Assembly (NCBI GenBank): GCA_937870635.1
Contig: CALMZP010000109.1
Coordinates: forward strand, 21,947 to 85,946
DNA from: an uncultured Acidobacteriota bacterium
GTDB taxonomy: Bacteria; Acidobacteriota; Thermoanaerobaculia; Gp7-AA8
DNA length: 64,000 nucleotides
Direction of reading: 5' to 3'
Part shown: in pieces, positions 1 through 11,156 of the stretch
Position numbering within the stretch: the first letter of the stretch is position 1
Layout of the letters: the number at the start of each line of letters is the position of its first letter
Translations under genes and position numbers: made by a program
The notes under the pieces: model-generated
The model's input: the letters and a program-made list of their open reading frames with translations, nothing else
Databases searched by the model: none
What the model was told of the DNA's origin: nothing

Positions 1-858
1 TTCCGGAACGAGTACTGGGACAATCACGAGCCCGGGATCTACGTCGACGTCGTTTCGGGCGAGCCTCTCTTTTCCTCCCTCGACAAATTCGACTCGGGCA
101 CCGGCTGGCCGAGCTTCACGAAGCCGCTCGAGCCGGGCAACGTGGTGACGAAGAGTGACCGCAAGCTGTTCATGGTCCGCACCGAAGTCCGCTCGAAGAA
201 CGCCGACTCCCACCTCGGCCACGTCTTCGAGGACGGCCCGAAGCCGACCGGTCTGCGGTACTGCATGAACTCCGCGTCGCTGCGGTTCATCCCGGCCGCG
301 AAGCTGGAAGCCGAGGGGTACGGAAAGTACGCCGCTCTCTTCAGCGGAAAGGGCACGGCGAAGTCCACTGCGAAAACGCAGAAGGCCACTCTCGCCGGCG
401 GATGCTTCTGGGGTCTCGAGGACCTGATCCGCAAACTGCCGGGCGTCATCGACACGACCGTCGGTTACACCGGCGGCAAAGTGAAGAACGCGACGTACAA
501 GAACCATGAGGGGCATGCCGAGGCGATCGAGATCGAGTACGACCCCTCGAAGATCTCGTATGAGGATCTGCTCGAGTTCTTCTTCCGCTATCACGATCCG
601 ACGACGCTCAACCGTCAGGGGAACGACATCGGCAGCTCGTACCGCTCAGCGATCTTCTACCACGACGAAGAGCAGCGTAAGGTCGCCGAGCGCGTGAAGG
701 CGAAGGTGAACGCGTCGGGCAAGTGGAAGCGCCCGGTCGTCACCGAGATCACGAAAGCCTCCGAGTTCTGGACCGCCGAGGATTACCACCAGGATTATCT
801 GATCAAGAATCCGGGCGGATATACCTGCCACTACGATCGCGGGTTCAAATTCGATTAG
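1..858 (+). CDS. msrAB: MsrB-MsrA fusion, 5'-truncated by window edge
   Basis: Bifunctional methionine sulfoxide reductase that repairs oxidised methionines, MsrB reducing the R and MsrA the S diastereomer. The reading frame is open from base 1, so the N-terminus lies outside the window. The first ~110 visible codons are MsrB: an EYWDNHEPG stretch, SGTGWPSF, and the catalytic Cys in [11 protein letters not shown] (visible codon 88). MsrA follows, with its catalytic Cys in GCFWG (codon 135), then YTGG and the conserved C-terminal YHQDYL. Where zinc-type MsrB proteins carry their first CxxC pair this protein reads SGEPLFSS, so it is probably a zinc-free MsrB; this is common in MsrA/MsrB fusions. 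The order here is MsrB then MsrA. It is convergent with the next gene across a 100-bp inverted repeat. Family assignment is secure; cellular location cannot be judged without the N-terminus. Confidence 0.93.
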   Translation, partial: FRNEYWDNHEPGIYVDVVSGEPLFSSLDKFDSGTGWPSFTKPLEPGNVVTKSDRKLFMVRTEVRSKNADSHLGHVFEDGPKPTGLRYCMNSASLRFIPAAKLEAEGYGKYAALFSGKGTAKSTAKTQKATLAGGCFWGLEDLIRKLPGVIDTTVGYTGGKVKNATYKNHEGHAEAIEIEYDPSKISYEDLLEFFFRYHDPTTLNRQGNDIGSSYRSAIFYHDEEQRKVAERVKAKVNASGKWKRPVVTEITKASEFWTAEDYHQDYLIKNPGGYTCHYDRGFKFD

Positions 859-869
859 AGGGTGGTGCT

Positions 870-963
870 TGGTGGAGCCGGGGGCGATCCCGCCCGCGTC
901 GCACTCGGGACCGACCGCTCCACTCATCCACTCTGGCGGGCGAGATCGCCCGCGGCTCCACCA
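870..963. repeat. Inverted repeat between convergent genes
   Basis: Arms at 870-889 and 944-963 are reverse complements with one mismatch in 20 (TGGTGGAGCC-GGGGCGATC type), separated by 54 bases that contain further GC-rich dyads. The element fills the gap between the convergent msrAB and rlmA genes and could act as a two-way terminator, although it lacks a T-tract. A related sequence (TGGTGGAGC...GGGCGA...TCGCCCGC) recurs near 42509-42575, so this looks like a small dispersed family. Confidence 0.6.
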
Positions 964-1767
964 CTAGTTGAACACGAGCAAGTCGCGAGAGAGCGTCACG
1001 TCCATTTCGCCGAGGAGCGCCAGCTTCTCCCTCTCCCGGGTCCGCATCGCTCGATAGGACGAGATCATCACGTCTTCGATCGCCTGATGGTCGAGGCGAG
1101 CGGTGGTGCGGATGCTCTCCTGATGCTGGAGGCGGAACTCGTTCTCGAGCGCTCGGATGGCGGCTTCGGTTCGATCGGCCAGCGTGCCTTCGCCGAGGAT
1201 GGCTTCGCGAAGCTCGATGAGGTCGTCAGGGCCGGCGACGGCGATCACCAGGCGTCCGTCGGGATGAAGCGTGCGGCGGAATTCCTTCGCGTTGAAGCGC
1301 GCGGTGATCGAGGTGACCGTGTGGAACGATCCGGTTGCGTACGGGAGAAAACGATCGGCGTTGGCGACGACGAAATGGCAATCGCGATGTGTCCTGGCCG
1401 CGAGATCGATCGCGGCCACCGATATATCCACGCCGTGCGCTTCGGAAGCCCCGCCGCGGCGGAAGGCCGCGAGGTAGTGCCCCTCGCCGCAACCGACGTC
1501 CAGCACCGCCCCTTCGCGCACGAAGCTGCTGATTTTTTCGACGAGGTGTCGAGAATCGCCGCGATCGAGGAACCGTCGGCGAGCCGCGACCGCTTCCTTG
1601 GAGTCGCCGGGTGTGCGCGAGCGCCGGTCCTGTGGCTGGAGCAGGTTGATGTAGCCCCTGCGCGCGACGTCGAACGCGTGACGGCGCGGACAGACCAGCT
1701 GCCGCGTCTCGCGCGCCAGCGGCTCTCCGCATCCGCGGACTGTACAGAGAAGGGTGAGGCGGGTCAT
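964..1767 (-). CDS. rlmA: RlmA-like 23S rRNA (guanine-N1) methyltransferase
   Basis: SAM-dependent methyltransferase of the RlmA family, which methylates N1 of a guanine in helix 35 of 23S rRNA. At 267 residues it matches the family length. The N-terminal zinc-binding module is visible as C8, C13, C26 and H30 (VCPRRH); the first pair has spacing C-x4-C rather than the usual C-x2-C. The signature GYINLL and the RSRTPGDS segment follow, then SAM motif I VLDVGCGEGHY. The start is ATG at 1767. It lies downstream of the chemoreceptor on the same strand, with hairpin 1795-1851 between them. The exact target base is inferred from the family. Confidence 0.88.
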   Translation of the reverse strand: MTRLTLLCTVRGCGEPLARETRQLVCPRRHAFDVARRGYINLLQPQDRRSRTPGDSKEAVAARRRFLDRGDSRHLVEKISSFVREGAVLDVGCGEGHYLAAFRRGGASEAHGVDISVAAIDLAARTHRDCHFVVANADRFLPYATGSFHTVTSITARFNAKEFRRTLHPDGRLVIAVAGPDDLIELREAILGEGTLADRTEAAIRALENEFRLQHQESIRTTARLDHQAIEDVMISSYRAMRTREREKLALLGEMDVTLSRDLLVFN

Positions 1768-1794
1768 GAGTGCAGCACTGGAGACGGATCTCGA

Positions 1795-1851
1795 ATTTTG
1801 GATTTTTTGGATTTTGAGTCAATCCAAAATCCAAAATCCAAAATCCAAAAT
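1795..1851. repeat. Heptamer hairpin, (ATTTTGG)n / (CCAAAAT)n
   Basis: The left arm has imperfect ATTTTGG repeats (1795-1815); the right arm has four tandem CCAAAAT-type units (1821-1851); the loop is short. It sits in the 90-bp gap between the chemoreceptor gene and rlmA, both read leftwards. It is the first of five loci in this window with the same unit and the same arm polarity (others at 4919, 7201, 20462, 24894). The repeat comes within 7 bases of the chemoreceptor stop codon. Confidence 0.9.
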
Positions 1852-1857
1852 GGAAAC

Positions 1858-4356
1858 TCACCGCTTCGCGATGCGGAAGCGCGCGACTTCGTTCTCGAAC
1901 CCCTGTCCGCTCTGGACGAGGTTCTGCACGGTCTCGCTGAAGTCGCGCGCGATCTGGTCGTTCTGCTGTGCAATGGACAGCATGGTCCTCGACGCGTCGG
2001 CGATGCGGTCGGTCTCCTGCAGCTGGCGCTCGAGCAGGTCGCGCATGGAGCGTGACTCAGCGGCCATCCGTTCCAGCGCTACGGTGATGCCGCGTCCGGC
2101 CTGCGACTGCTCGGCAGTGGCATTCTTGACCTGTCCGGCGATGTCGCGGATGCGTTCGGATTCCTGTGCGAGCAGCTCCGTGCCGCGCGCCTGTTCGGTC
2201 GTGGCCCGGTTGATCTCGGCGATGTGATCCGACATGCGCGACGTGACGTCGTGCAGGTGGCGGCTCGCTTTGGCCTGCTCTTCGAGGGCCCGGGAGATCT
2301 TCGTCGCCATCTCGTACGATTGATTCGCGCTTGCGACGATCTTCTCGAGCGAGCCCGCGGCGTCATGCGCCAGGGCGACGTTCTCGCGGACGCGCACCAC
2401 TCCCTCGTTGATCTTGGCCACGGCCTGCCGCGAATTGCCCTGGACCGCCTTGACGACCTCGCTGATCTCTTTCGTCGAGCCGCGCGTCCGCTCCGCGAGC
2501 TCGCGGATCTCGTCAGCCACGACGCTGAAGCCGAGGCCGTGTTCGCCGGCTTGCGCGGCGATGATGGCTGCGTTGAGCGCGAGAAGGTTCGTGCGCCCGG
2601 TGATCTCTTCGATGACGTTGAGCATCTGGCCGATGCTCGCGACGCTCTGCTGAAGGTTGTCGATGACCTTCGCCGTGCTGTCGGTGAGCTCCTGCGTCTG
2701 ATTGATCCCTTCGACCGTGCGGCCGACCGCTTCGCCGCCTGCCTCGGCATCCTCGCGGACCTGGCGGGAGATGGCGGCCGTGGCTTCTGCCGTCGCGCTG
2801 AGCTCATCCACCATGGAATCGAGCTGGGAGACGAACGAAAGGACTTCGTCGCTGATGCCGGCGAGCACGCCCGTGCGCTGCGATGTCTCGTTCATCGTGG
2901 CGTGCATCTCGGTGGTCGACGACGACGTCTTCTCCACCGACTGGAACAGGTAATCCATGCTTCGCGCGACCTCTTCGGCCGACGCCTGCAGCTCGAGTGC
3001 GCGGGCCGACGCGTCGTCGGTGAGTGCGCTCGCGTTTTCCGCGGCGCCGAGAACGGAGCGGATCCCTCCCCGAACGTTCTCGACCGAGGATGTGGATCGC
3101 TCGGTCAGCTCGGCCTGGTTGCGCGAACGCTCCAGCAGCGACTCCGTGCCGCCGGTGATGACGCGGACACCTTCGGTGATGGTGGTGCCGCTTCCGCCGA
3201 TGCGTCCCAGAAGGCGGCTCAGGTTCGAGCCCGTCTCGGCAAAGCTCGCGGCAAGCTCGCCGACCTCGTCGTCGGAGAATGCCTGGCGTCCGGTATCGAA
3301 GTTCCCTGCAGCCATCTCGCGCGCCGTAGCGCGCAGGCGGCGCAGCGGCGCGGTCACGTCGCGTGCGAGCAGCAGGGTCGCAATCGAGAAAACGATCGTC
3401 GTCACGAGCGCCACGAGCAGCGTGTAGAAGGCGATCTGCACGGGAATGCTCTGATAGGCCTTCCAGGGAATCGTGAGAACGAGGATCGAGCCGTCCCGGA
3501 CTGGCGCGAACCGGGCCACGTGGTCGCCGACATACGACGAGCTGTCGCCGTTTCCGATGCGGATGATCGCGTCGATCTCACGCCGGTCGAGCGGCTCGCC
3601 GGTATGAATGGCGGTGCCGTCCTTGCGTACGAGGCTGATCGAATGGTCGGAAGGGATGTACGACTTCATCGTGTCGAGCGCTTCGGCGTCCACCTTTGCA
3701 AGGACGTTCGCGTTGCTGTGCAGCCGCTGGAAACGGTCCGCCGACGAGGCGATGGCCAGGTGCTCCAGTTCATCCGAGACCTTCGAGGAGATGAGAAGGC
3801 CGAGCACGAGCATGGAGATGATGAAAGATCCGATGAAGATGACGGCGATCTTCCGGCCGAGGGACAGCTCTTTGCCTGTGTATTGCGCCGGCATCGGCGA
3901 CGGTGCGGTGAACGACACGAGCTGGCGTTTGCCGGCCGCGTAGGCCCACACCACGGACGGGAAGGCGATGATCAGCGCGGCGGCGCTGAAGTAGGCGAAT
4001 CCCGTCTTCGTCGGCAGCAGCAGCCACGTGGCGACCACGGAAAAGATCGCGCCGGCGGCCGCCCAGAAATAGACGGCAACGGTCGTAGCGCGTCGCAGAC
4101 AGTTCGACATCGCGCCGGAGAGCACATCGCTGTCGGTGCCGGCAAGAGCCTTCTCCACCTCTTCGGCAGCCGGTGCGACTGTCCGCATGAATACCGCCAC
4201 GGCCGCCGCTGAAACGGCGATGAGGAGTCCGAGGAGTTTGAGCGAGCCGAGCGGCGAGAGCCGGACGACCTGGGAAACGAAAAGAAAGGAAAGCGGAAGG
4301 TTTCCCGCCGCGGGGGGGATGGTCAGCCAGAGAACGTAGCGGCGAGCGAAATCCAT
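1858..4356 (-). CDS. Methyl-accepting chemotaxis protein
   Basis: A transmembrane chemoreceptor, about 832 residues, that would signal to a CheA/CheW array. The N-terminal half carries several hydrophobic segments (for example [19 protein letters not shown] and [18 protein letters not shown]), then a sensing region and another membrane helix ending [19 protein letters not shown] domain follows ([12 protein letters not shown]), then a long coiled-coil signalling domain with the hairpin tip around [19 protein letters not shown] and [13 protein letters not shown]. In the tip the canonical AAIEAARAGE reads [10 protein letters not shown], a known variant class. I chose ATG at 4356 (MDFARRY) because sequence upstream of it, although open, is not protein-like and lies in the divergent gap with nrfH. 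No che genes are nearby. Confidence 0.9.
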   Translation of the reverse strand: MDFARRYVLWLTIPPAAGNLPLSFLFVSQVVRLSPLGSLKLLGLLIAVSAAAVAVFMRTVAPAAEEVEKALAGTDSDVLSGAMSNCLRRATTVAVYFWAAAGAIFSVVATWLLLPTKTGFAYFSAAALIIAFPSVVWAYAAGKRQLVSFTAPSPMPAQYTGKELSLGRKIAVIFIGSFIISMLVLGLLISSKVSDELEHLAIASSADRFQRLHSNANVLAKVDAEALDTMKSYIPSDHSISLVRKDGTAIHTGEPLDRREIDAIIRIGNGDSSSYVGDHVARFAPVRDGSILVLTIPWKAYQSIPVQIAFYTLLVALVTTIVFSIATLLLARDVTAPLRRLRATAREMAAGNFDTGRQAFSDDEVGELAASFAETGSNLSRLLGRIGGSGTTITEGVRVITGGTESLLERSRNQAELTERSTSSVENVRGGIRSVLGAAENASALTDDASARALELQASAEEVARSMDYLFQSVEKTSSSTTEMHATMNETSQRTGVLAGISDEVLSFVSQLDSMVDELSATAEATAAISRQVREDAEAGGEAVGRTVEGINQTQELTDSTAKVIDNLQQSVASIGQMLNVIEEITGRTNLLALNAAIIAAQAGEHGLGFSVVADEIRELAERTRGSTKEISEVVKAVQGNSRQAVAKINEGVVRVRENVALAHDAAGSLEKIVASANQSYEMATKISRALEEQAKASRHLHDVTSRMSDHIAEINRATTEQARGTELLAQESERIRDIAGQVKNATAEQSQAGRGITVALERMAAESRSMRDLLERQLQETDRIADASRTMLSIAQQNDQIARDFSETVQNLVQSGQGFENEVARFRIAKR

Positions 4357-4462
4357 CGATCGATCTCGATTATCGCACCATCGTCGGTGCGCAACATTAC
4401 AGGCACGATTTCGAAGATCATATGGGATGACGGGGGTGACTCGTGCACGATAGGCTGCCGGC

Positions 4463-4915
4463 GTGAAATTGAGTGTCGTCATTGTCATCATTGGTGTGCT
4501 CGTCGGCCTCGCCGCGGGCCTCGGCGCTTACACGTTCGTCTATGCGAAGGGATATTCGTATCTGACGAACGATCCCGCGGCGTGCGCCAACTGCCACGTG
4601 ATGGACTCGTATTACAGCGGATGGCTGAAAGGTCCGCATCGCGCCGTCGCCGGTTGCAACGACTGCCATACCCCTCACAACTTCATAGGCAAGTACGCGA
4701 CGAAGGCGTCGAACGGGTTCTGGCACTCCTTCTACTTCACCACCGGCGCTTATCCCGACAATCTCGAAATCCGGCCGCGCAACGTCGGCGTCACCGAGGA
4801 CGCGTGCCGGTACTGCCACCAGGCGATCGTGGATGCAATCGCCTCCCATCCCGCACAGATGAAGGGGGGACGGTTCTCGTGCATCCGTTGTCATGACGAT
4901 GTGGGACACATGTGA
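4463..4915 (+). CDS. nrfH: NrfH, tetraheme quinol dehydrogenase subunit
   Basis: Membrane-anchored NapC/NirT-family cytochrome that passes electrons from menaquinol to the nitrite reductase NrfA. At 150 residues it has family length. An N-terminal membrane helix ([19 protein letters not shown]) is followed by four CxxCH haem sites: ACANCH, CNDCH, CRYCH and CIRCH. The start is GTG at 4463. NrfA follows after a 92-bp gap occupied by a heptamer hairpin. Upstream, in the 106-bp gap with the divergent chemoreceptor, a perfect 6-bp dyad (4374-4379 / 4386-4391) is a possible regulator site. Adjacency to nrfA makes the assignment firm. Confidence 0.95.
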   Translation: MKLSVVIVIIGVLVGLAAGLGAYTFVYAKGYSYLTNDPAACANCHVMDSYYSGWLKGPHRAVAGCNDCHTPHNFIGKYATKASNGFWHSFYFTTGAYPDNLEIRPRNVGVTEDACRYCHQAIVDAIASHPAQMKGGRFSCIRCHDDVGHM

Positions 4916-4918
4916 GGC

Positions 4919-4987
4919 ATTTTGGATTTTGGATTTTAGATTTTGGATTGAAACAAATCCAAAATCCAAAATCCAAAATCCAAAATC
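4919..4987. repeat. Heptamer hairpin, (ATTTTGG)n / (CCAAAAT)n
   Basis: The left arm has four ATTTTGG-type units (one reading ATTTTAG), the loop is GAAACA-like, and the right arm has four CCAAAAT units. It lies inside the nrfH-nrfA operon, ending 20 bases before the nrfA start. The repeat is free of stop codons in the nrfA frame, so a GTG at 4912 that overlaps the nrfH stop could be read straight through the hairpin into nrfA. Confidence 0.92.
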
Positions 4988-5007
4988 GCCCAGGACGAGG
5001 AGAAATC

Positions 5008-6507
<1,500 letters not shown>

Positions 6508-6537
6508 TCGGCTTCACCCCTTCGCTATCATGGCAGC

Positions 6538-7197
6538 ATGCCCGCGATAGAGGAGCGAGAGCGCCGGAGATTCGGCCGGATCGATCTCGAGCAGCCCCTC
6601 GAGGGGGTGATCGGCGCGATTCCGGTGAACGTAGTCGAAGTGTCGATCGTTGGCCTTCGGGTCATGCACGAAGTTCGTTTTCCTCCCGGCGAAGACGGCG
6701 ACGTGCACGTCTCCTGGCAGGGAAAGGACATGCACTTCCGCTGTCGCATCGTCCGGTCGACGCTTTTCAAGCTTGCGAAGACAGCGGCCGACAAGAGCAT
6801 CTATCAATCAGGCATCCGTCTCGACGAAGCCTTCGGCGAGTCGGAGAAGCTCCTGCGCGACCTGATCGCCCAGCGAGTCATGCGCGCCATCCACGAGCAG
6901 AAAGAGAACGCGTACGGCATTACCTCGATGGGTCCTTTCACCTACCAGGTCGGAAAGGGTGATCGATATCGGCGCTGCGAACTGACGGACGGCAAGTGGC
7001 GGAAGTTCGACACGACGCGTCCCGAACAGCCGACCGAAGGCTTTACGGTGTCGGCCGAGCTCGATCCGCCGCAGATCGAGACACTCTGCAGGACCTACGA
7101 GGCCCTCGCATCGGAAGGCCGGCGGCTGACGAAGATGCTCGCTGAACTGAGCATCCGGAAGACCGAGGGTGGTCCGACCCGGCGGTACATCCCGTGA
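6538..7197 (+). CDS. PilZ-domain protein
   Basis: A 219-residue cytoplasmic protein whose first ~110 residues fit a PilZ fold: RRFGRIDLEQPLEG near the N-terminus, then VEVSIVGLRV at the position of the D/NxSxxG c-di-GMP motif, and beta strands through DVHVSW and FRCRIVRS. The Asp of the canonical motif is replaced (VEVSIVG), so c-di-GMP binding is uncertain. The C-terminal half resembles nothing I recognise. It starts 30 bases after nrfA and is followed by a kinase gene across hairpin 7201-7267. A second PilZ protein is at 26421. Confidence 0.7.
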   Translation: MPAIEERERRRFGRIDLEQPLEGVIGAIPVNVVEVSIVGLRVMHEVRFPPGEDGDVHVSWQGKDMHFRCRIVRSTLFKLAKTAADKSIYQSGIRLDEAFGESEKLLRDLIAQRVMRAIHEQKENAYGITSMGPFTYQVGKGDRYRRCELTDGKWRKFDTTRPEQPTEGFTVSAELDPPQIETLCRTYEALASEGRRLTKMLAELSIRKTEGGPTRRYIP

Positions 7198-7200
7198 GTG

Positions 7201-7267
7201 TTTTTGGATGTTGGATTTGGGATTTTGGATTACCGGCAATCCAAAATCGAAAATCCAAAATCCAAAA
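7201..7267. repeat. Heptamer hairpin, (ATTTTGG)n / (CCAAAAT)n
   Basis: The left arm is degenerate (TTTTTGGATGTTGGATTTGGG then ATTTTGG), the loop is ATTACCGGC-like, and the right arm has CCAAAAT-type units to 7267. It begins four bases after the stop of the PilZ gene. A GTG at 7198 can be read through the whole hairpin in frame with the kinase gene, the same geometry as in nrfH-nrfA. Confidence 0.85.
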
Positions 7268-7287
7268 GGGCTATTCTTCCTCCGATC

Positions 7288-9825
7288 TTGAACCTGTCTC
7301 CCGGCGTTCGCGTTGGGCCTTACGAGATCCTCGCCGCCCTCGGGGCGGGAGGCATGGGTGAGGTCTATCGCGCGCGCGACGAGCGCCTCGGACGCGACGT
7401 AGCCCTGAAGATCCTCTCCGGCGAGCTCTCGCAGAGCACCGACCATCTCCGCCGTTTCGAACAGGAGGCGCGCGCGGCTTCGGCGCTCAACCACCCGAAC
7501 ATCATCACCATCTACGACATCGGCAGCTTCGATTCGATGGCATACATCGCCATGGAGCTCATCGAAGGGCGCGATCTGCGCTCGATGATTGCCGGCGAAG
7601 CGCTTCCTCTTCGTCAGGCGCTGCGGATCGCGGTGAAGGTCGCCGACGGGCTCGCCGCCGCGCACGAGCGAGGAATCGTCCATCGCGACCTCAAGCCGGA
7701 GAACGTGATGATGTCCCGCGACGGCTTCGTGAAGATTCTCGACTTCGGCCTCGCGAAGCTCGTGGTCCCCTTCACGGACCGGGACTCCACCGTTCCTCAC
7801 ACGACACCGGGCGCGGTCTTCGGCACGGTCGGATACATGTCGCCCGAGCAGGCCGCCGGAAGGGAAGTCGATTACCGGTGCGACCAGTTCGCGTTCGGGG
7901 TCATGCTCTATGAGATGGTGACCGGCCGCCTGCCGTTTTCAGAGCGCACGGCCGCGGAGACACTCGCCGCGATCATCCGGAACGAACCTCCTCCGATCGA
8001 GCATTACAACAGCAAAGTTCCTCCCGACCTCCAGCGGATCATCCTGCGTCTTCTGGCGAAAGAGCCGGACGAGCGTTACGCCTCGACGCGCGATCTCGCC
8101 CGCGATCTTCGTGAAGTGCGCGACCGGACCAGCAACGCCTCCGAGCCGCGACATCGCAGCGACCGGCTGCTTTCCGTTCCACCGCCGAAGTCCGCGGTGA
8201 TCGCCGCGCTGGCGGCGGCCGCCGTGATCGTGATTGCCGGCTTGGTCATGCTTCTGCGGCCGCGCTCCGAACCGCGGCCTCCAGCCGGCGCGGCGAGCGT
8301 CGTCGTGCTTCCGTTTCGCGACCTCACCGGCACGACAGAAGGGCAGATCTATACCGACGGCCTGGTGGAGATGATCAGCTCGCGGCTCGTCGAGGCGAAG
8401 ACGCTTCGGATCATCCCCCGGTTCACGGAGAACGCGCGGCCGGCCGATCCGGTGGCGGTGGCCAGGCAGGTCAAGGCTGCCTTCGCACTTCGCGGGGGCG
8501 TGCAGCGCCGCGGCGACGACGTGGCCATCAACTACGCTCTCATCAACGCTGCCACCGGCGAGCAGGTGGCGGGGGAGACGATGCAGGCGAAGACCTCCGA
8601 CGTCTTCGCGCTCGGGGACCGCATGGTCGCGTCGATTCTCGCCGCGCTCAACGTCGTCGCCGGGGGAGCGAAGAACGACCTCTCCTCCGAACTGTCGAGC
8701 ACGAAGGACCGCGAAGCGTACGTGCAGGCGCTCGGACTCCTTCAGCGCTCGAAGGACGAAAAGTCGATCGATCAGGCGATCGGCGAGCTGGAACGGCTGC
8801 TGATCAACGCGCGCGATTCCCCGAACGTGAACGTGGAGCTCGCACGAGCTCTCATTTATAAATCCCAGCTTGGGCGGCGTCCCAGCCTGGTGGAACAGGC
8901 GAACGTCTACGCGGAACGCGCCCGCGACCTCGACGCGAACTTACCGCAGGCGTACATCCGCCTCGGTCAGATCCGCAATCTGAGCGGGCGTCATGCCGAG
9001 GCGCTGGCGGAGTTTCAGAAGGCGTTGAAGCTGCGGCCGGACGATGCCGACGCGCTCCTCGGGATTGCCGCCACGAACGAGGCCATGGGACGCGCCGCGG
9101 ACGCGGAAGCAATGTACAAGAAGGCGATCGAAGCGCGTCCGGACCATGCAGATACCTACAACGGGTACGGAATCTTTCTCTATCGGAGGGGCCGCTTCGA
9201 GGAGGCGATCCCGAATTTCCGGCGGTTCACCGATCTGAATCCGGAAGCGTCGCGGGGATTCCTGAATCTCGGTGCGTCGTATCAGGCGCTGGGGCGCTAC
9301 GACGAGGCCCGCCGCGCTTACGAGCTCTCGATCGCAGCCAGTCCGACCGGCGACGCCTATTCGAACCTCGCCACGCTGGAGTTCTTCCTGGGACGCTACG
9401 AGCAGTCAGTCAGGGGATTCGAAAAAGCGGCGGAGCTCTCTCCGACGAGCCACGTGATGTGGGGCAACCTCGGCGATGCCTACCGCTGGGCGCCGGGCAT
9501 GCGGGAGAAATCGGCGGGCGCCTACGAGAAGTGTGTGGAGCTCGCGCGGCAGGCGCTTGCCGTCAATGCGCGCGACGCAGGCGTCCACGCCAGCATGGCG
9601 TCGGCGCTGGCGAAGATGGGGCGTCTGGCCGAGGCATCGCGCGCGATCGACACTGCACTGAAAATCGATCCGACGAATCCGTCGGTCCTCTACACGGCTG
9701 CGCTCGTGAATCTTCTCCAGCAGAAACCCGAGGTCGCCCGCACGTGGCTGGAACGCGCGACGGAAGCGGGATATCCTGCGGACTATCTCCAACGCGATCC
9801 GGAATTTGCAGAATTGAGAAAGTGA
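7288..9825 (+). CDS. Serine/threonine protein kinase with TPR domain
   Basis: Membrane-bound Hanks-type kinase. From TTG 7288: a glycine loop ([12 protein letters not shown]), catalytic Lys41 in [14 protein letters not shown] (D134), DFGLAK (D152) and [11 protein letters not shown] juxtamembrane stretch and one membrane helix follow near residue 305 ([18 protein letters not shown]). Next comes an extracytoplasmic [11 protein letters not shown] domain typical of TolB-like/adenylate-cyclase-associated segments, then 7-9 TPR units to the C-terminus (for example [19 protein letters not shown]). The start is uncertain: TTG 7288 gives the usual [14 protein letters not shown] beginning, while an in-frame GTG at 7198 would add about 30 repeat-derived residues. 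Kinase-TPR fusions of this kind are abundant in Acidobacteriota. Confidence 0.93.
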   Translation: MNLSPGVRVGPYEILAALGAGGMGEVYRARDERLGRDVALKILSGELSQSTDHLRRFEQEARAASALNHPNIITIYDIGSFDSMAYIAMELIEGRDLRSMIAGEALPLRQALRIAVKVADGLAAAHERGIVHRDLKPENVMMSRDGFVKILDFGLAKLVVPFTDRDSTVPHTTPGAVFGTVGYMSPEQAAGREVDYRCDQFAFGVMLYEMVTGRLPFSERTAAETLAAIIRNEPPPIEHYNSKVPPDLQRIILRLLAKEPDERYASTRDLARDLREVRDRTSNASEPRHRSDRLLSVPPPKSAVIAALAAAAVIVIAGLVMLLRPRSEPRPPAGAASVVVLPFRDLTGTTEGQIYTDGLVEMISSRLVEAKTLRIIPRFTENARPADPVAVARQVKAAFALRGGVQRRGDDVAINYALINAATGEQVAGETMQAKTSDVFALGDRMVASILAALNVVAGGAKNDLSSELSSTKDREAYVQALGLLQRSKDEKSIDQAIGELERLLINARDSPNVNVELARALIYKSQLGRRPSLVEQANVYAERARDLDANLPQAYIRLGQIRNLSGRHAEALAEFQKALKLRPDDADALLGIAATNEAMGRAADAEAMYKKAIEARPDHADTYNGYGIFLYRRGRFEEAIPNFRRFTDLNPEASRGFLNLGASYQALGRYDEARRAYELSIAASPTGDAYSNLATLEFFLGRYEQSVRGFEKAAELSPTSHVMWGNLGDAYRWAPGMREKSAGAYEKCVELARQALAVNARDAGVHASMASALAKMGRLAEASRAIDTALKIDPTNPSVLYTAALVNLLQQKPEVARTWLERATEAGYPADYLQRDPEFAELRK

Positions 9826-9835
9826 GGAGGACCCG

Positions 9836-10327
9836 ATGCGAAAGGCGTTGCTCCGCGGTCGAGTTTGGCTCCTGGTGCTTTGCGTTGCTTCGTTGATGCT
9901 GGCCGGTTGCGGGCATATCCGCAGAGTGGGCGACCCCCCGCGCGGATGCGGCGGCAGCGGCTCGAGCGATAAGGCTTTTCCCTTCATCTGTATCGATGAC
10001 AGCACCCTGACGCCACATCCGGACGTCGCCTATGTATGGGATCGTCAACCGCAGCGAAATGGCGAGCCCTCGGACAATCCGGTGGTGATCAAGTGGATGA
10101 CCACGAGCGGCGGCGGAAATCTCGGAATCGAGTTCACGGACAAAGGTTGCCTCGAGCCGAATTCGCTGCGCTGCAACGGGCACGGGTTCTGTTTCGCGCT
10201 GACGAGAAAACTGGAAAAGGGTCAGGTTTCCTGCTCCTACACGATCAATCTCGAGGGCAGGGAGCGCGACCCGGAGGTCGTTGTCCAGCCCTGCTGCATG
10301 GCCGCCGACGTCATCGATAACCCGTAA
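9836..10327 (+). CDS. Hypothetical lipoprotein
   Basis: A 163-residue protein with a lipoprotein signal peptide (WLLVLCVASLMLAGC, lipobox LAGC) and a good Shine-Dalgarno sequence (GAGGAGGA) 5 bases before the ATG. The mature part has seven or more Cys residues, including CGGSG, CIDD, CLEP, RCNGHGFCF and QPCC, suggesting disulfides. I recognise no family. It lies 10 bases after the kinase gene and may be co-transcribed with it and with the triheme cytochrome that follows. Confidence 0.75.
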   Translation: MRKALLRGRVWLLVLCVASLMLAGCGHIRRVGDPPRGCGGSGSSDKAFPFICIDDSTLTPHPDVAYVWDRQPQRNGEPSDNPVVIKWMTTSGGGNLGIEFTDKGCLEPNSLRCNGHGFCFALTRKLEKGQVSCSYTINLEGRERDPEVVVQPCCMAADVIDNP

Positions 10328-10410
10328 TCACGATCCGTCACCGGGAACGGTAGCCACTGTCATGGCGAAACTCCTTCGCGCGACCCATGGTCGGCGGAGG
10401 AGGACCCGTC

Positions 10411-10863
10411 ATGCGTCTCCGGTTGTCGTTCGTCGTTCTGCTCGCGTTGCTCATTCCCCTGGCGTCCGTTGCCAAGGATGCCTTCCCGAAAGCCTGCGTC
10501 GATTGCCATGTGAAGAGTGGCTCGGCGGACATGCGGCTCAGCACTCTCGCGAAAGCCTGGGCCGTGAAAGCCCCCGCCGCTCTGACGGCCAGAGTCTCGA
10601 CGGTGATGCCGCAAGGCGCGGCGCTCAAGGGCAAGCATCCGCCGATCAGCCCAGCGGTGCTCAAAGAGGTTCCGGCGAGCTGCAGGAAGTGCCACACGGC
10701 AACGTCGAAGACAATTCCGCCGCTCGCCCCGATGATTCATGCGATTCATTTCGGCGGAGACAAGAACGACTTCGTGTCGAAGCACGGCGCCGAATGCACC
10801 CACTGCCACAAAGTGGACGCGAAGAAGGGCCAGATGGCGGTCCCCACCGGCGCTGAGAAGTAG
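10411..10863 (+). CDS. Periplasmic triheme c-type cytochrome
   Basis: A secreted electron-transfer protein of 150 residues. The signal peptide is MRLRLSFVVLLALLIPLASV, followed by three CxxCH haem-attachment sites: CVDCH, CRKCH and CTHCH. Extra His residues (MIHAIHFGG, KHG) could act as distal haem ligands. The start ATG 10411 is preceded by GGAGGAGGA. It could be an electron carrier for anaerobic respiration, possibly linked to the nrfHA system 4 kb upstream, but this is inference. Its stop is followed within 11 bases by a heptamer-like repeat. Confidence 0.85.
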   Translation: MRLRLSFVVLLALLIPLASVAKDAFPKACVDCHVKSGSADMRLSTLAKAWAVKAPAALTARVSTVMPQGAALKGKHPPISPAVLKEVPASCRKCHTATSKTIPPLAPMIHAIHFGGDKNDFVSKHGAECTHCHKVDAKKGQMAVPTGAEK

Positions 10864-10873
10864 ATCAACCGAA

Positions 10874-10913
10874 ATGTTGAACGTTGAATTGAATGTTCAA
10901 TTCAATGTTGAAC
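10874..10913. repeat. Near-palindromic (GTTGAAC/T)n repeat
   Basis: Units ATGTTGA ACGTTGA then ATTGAATGTTCAATTCAAT then GTTGAAC form an almost perfect palindrome centred near 10893, with the 7-base period visible in the left arm. It directly follows the triheme cytochrome gene. No T-tract follows, so a terminator role is uncertain. Confidence 0.7.
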
Positions 10914-11030
10914 GAAGAAGTAAGTTTATCCCTCGCTTTCCTCGGGACTCGCACCTTTATCCGGCTGCGCGGGTGCTGTGATGGCTCGGTTCTCGTTGGT
11001 GCCCGGCACGGGGCACTGGGAGCGGGCCAG

Positions 11031-11156
11031 TCACGTCTGGAAGCCGAGTCTGGGAAGGATGACGAGCTGGAGGATGAGGTAGATGCCGATGACAGCCGCG
11101 AAGAAGAGGAAATCGTTCATGAGTTTTTTGAGTCGAGCGACCGTCACCGGCATCAT
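11031..11156 (-). CDS. Small single-helix membrane protein
   Basis: A 41-codon frame from ATG 11156 (a second ATG lies at 11153, a third at 11120) to TGA at 11031. The product has a basic start (VARLKKL), one hydrophobic helix (FLFFAAVIGIYLILQLVIL) and the ending LPRLGFQT. The pattern of a single helix followed by a short conserved-looking LPRLG tail is protein-like rather than random, and I have no competing gene in this gap. There is no clear ribosome binding site. Function unknown. Confidence 0.45.
   Translation of the reverse strand: MMPVTVARLKKLMNDFLFFAAVIGIYLILQLVILPRLGFQT

Noticed and set aside
1226-1861. A minus-strand frame starting at an ATG that overlaps the chemoreceptor stop and reads through hairpin 1795-1851.
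   Set aside because: It is out of frame with rlmA, and its product is Arg/Pro-rich shadow sequence after the repeat-encoded start; rlmA is clearly the gene here.
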